DNA from: Bacteroidetes bacterium UBA7688
GTDB lineage: Bacteria > Bacteroidota > Bacteroidia > Chitinophagales > Chitinophagaceae
Direction of reading: 5' to 3'
DNA length: 12,413 nucleotides
NCBI GenBank assembly: GCA_002482815.1
Contig: DLGS01000067.1
Location: forward strand, 1 to 12,413
Shown: piece after piece, positions 12,137-12,413 of the stretch
Numbering within the stretch: the first letter of the stretch is position 1
Layout of the letters: every line of letters starts with the position of its first letter
Translations under genes and position numbers: made by a program
Notes under the pieces: model-generated
Databases searched by the model: none
Told to the model about the DNA's origin: nothing
The model's input: the letters and a program-made list of their open reading frames with translations, nothing else

Positions 12137-12413
12137 CTACTTCCAAATTGTTTTTTTTACTTTTAGCATACTTGCATTGATCGCAACAACAACGGTGCTT
12201 ACGGTCATTAAAACTGCACCGGCAGCGGGGCTTAATAAAATACCTTGTTTGTATAAAACACCTGCAGCCAGTGGCAGGGCAATAACATTGTAACCGGTTG
12301 CCCAGATCAAATTCTGGATCATCTTGCGATAAGTAGCCTTGCCAAACAAGACAAGGTTTACTACATCATTAGGATTGCTATTCACCAAAACGATCCCCGC
12401 AGTTTCAGCCGCT
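12137..12413 (-). CDS. P1B-3 (CopB-type) copper-transporting P-type ATPase, C-terminal fragment
   Basis: The frame runs to the window edge, so only about 91 C-terminal residues are visible. They start AAETAGIVLVNSNPNDVV, the segment after the nucleotide-binding domain, followed by the last two membrane helices. Helix 7 fits N-x5-GYN-x4-P (NLIWATGYNVIALP), and helix 8 fits P-x6-M-x-x-ST-x-x-VA-x-NA (MTVSTVVVAINA). That combination is the P1B-3 signature, with Thr in place of the usual Ser after Met. P1B-3 pumps export copper ions across the inner membrane, with a CPH motif in helix 6 that is outside this window. It is the upstream gene of an operon with the 89-residue protein and the multicopper oxidase. 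A partial codon remains at the edge. Confidence 0.92.
   Translation of the reverse strand, partial: AAETAGIVLVNSNPNDVVNLVLFGKATYRKMIQNLIWATGYNVIALPLAAGVLYKQGILLSPAAGAVLMTVSTVVVAINASMLKVKKTIWK

Noticed and set aside
1..12413. CRISPR arrays, tRNA genes, insertion sequences or att repeats.
   Set aside because: No regularly spaced repeats, tRNA-like cloverleaf, transposase or integrase sequence was seen on reading through the window. Mobile-element status is therefore inferred only from gene content.

Overview
The window looks like accessory DNA from a member of the Bacteroidota, probably of the Sphingobacteriia/Chitinophagia type. This is inferred from three things: a well-spaced Bacteroidota-style promoter (TTTG, 20 bp, TAnnTTTG at 8388-8419), mostly AT-rich genes with few Shine-Dalgarno sequences, and the protein families present. 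It holds three functional blocks: anti-invader defence, the replication and regulation module of a mobile element, and copper resistance. No integrase, transposase, att site, tRNA, rRNA or CRISPR array was seen.

Left block (1-4052, + strand). The window opens inside a DUF1016/YhcG-type PD-(D/E)XK nuclease gene, followed 8 bp later by a small Xre-type regulator. Next comes a tightly overlapped three-gene operon (1124-3842): an HNH-nuclease-like protein, a 77-residue protein resembling the middle component MC6, and a DUF2326-type SMC-like ABC ATPase. This architecture matches the ABC-three-component (ABC-3C) conflict systems predicted by comparative genomics. It is the most interesting system in the window. 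A possible 38-residue ORF follows, then a long perfect bidirectional terminator hairpin.

Middle block (4081-9114). On the - strand are an unrecognised 119-residue protein and a stand-alone response-regulator receiver domain with its own terminator. Upstream of these on the same strand lies an operon reading from 8356 down to 5405: a small HTH-like protein, a Cys-containing small protein, and a 767-residue Toprim primase-helicase. Diverging from that operon is an Xre repressor gene (8524-9006, +). The 167-bp divergent region carries a promoter and repeated GTAATAATTAT elements, one a perfect 14-bp palindrome. The layout resembles a phage or ICE regulatory switch controlling the replication operon.

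Right block (9136-12413, - strand). A copper-resistance operon reads right to left: the C-terminal end of a P1B-3 (CopB-type) copper-transporting ATPase, an 89-residue unknown protein, and a 909-residue multicopper oxidase. The oxidase carries two N-terminal heavy-metal-binding modules, a Met-rich insert and a C-terminal CopB-like beta-barrel. A CopA-like oxidase and a CopB-like outer-membrane domain are therefore fused in one polypeptide. Together these genes would export copper from the cytoplasm and oxidise or sequester it in the cell envelope.

The combination of defence genes, an element-type primase with its repressor, and metal resistance suggests an integrative or mobilisable element. 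That conclusion is inference, because no recombination or transfer gene lies inside the window.
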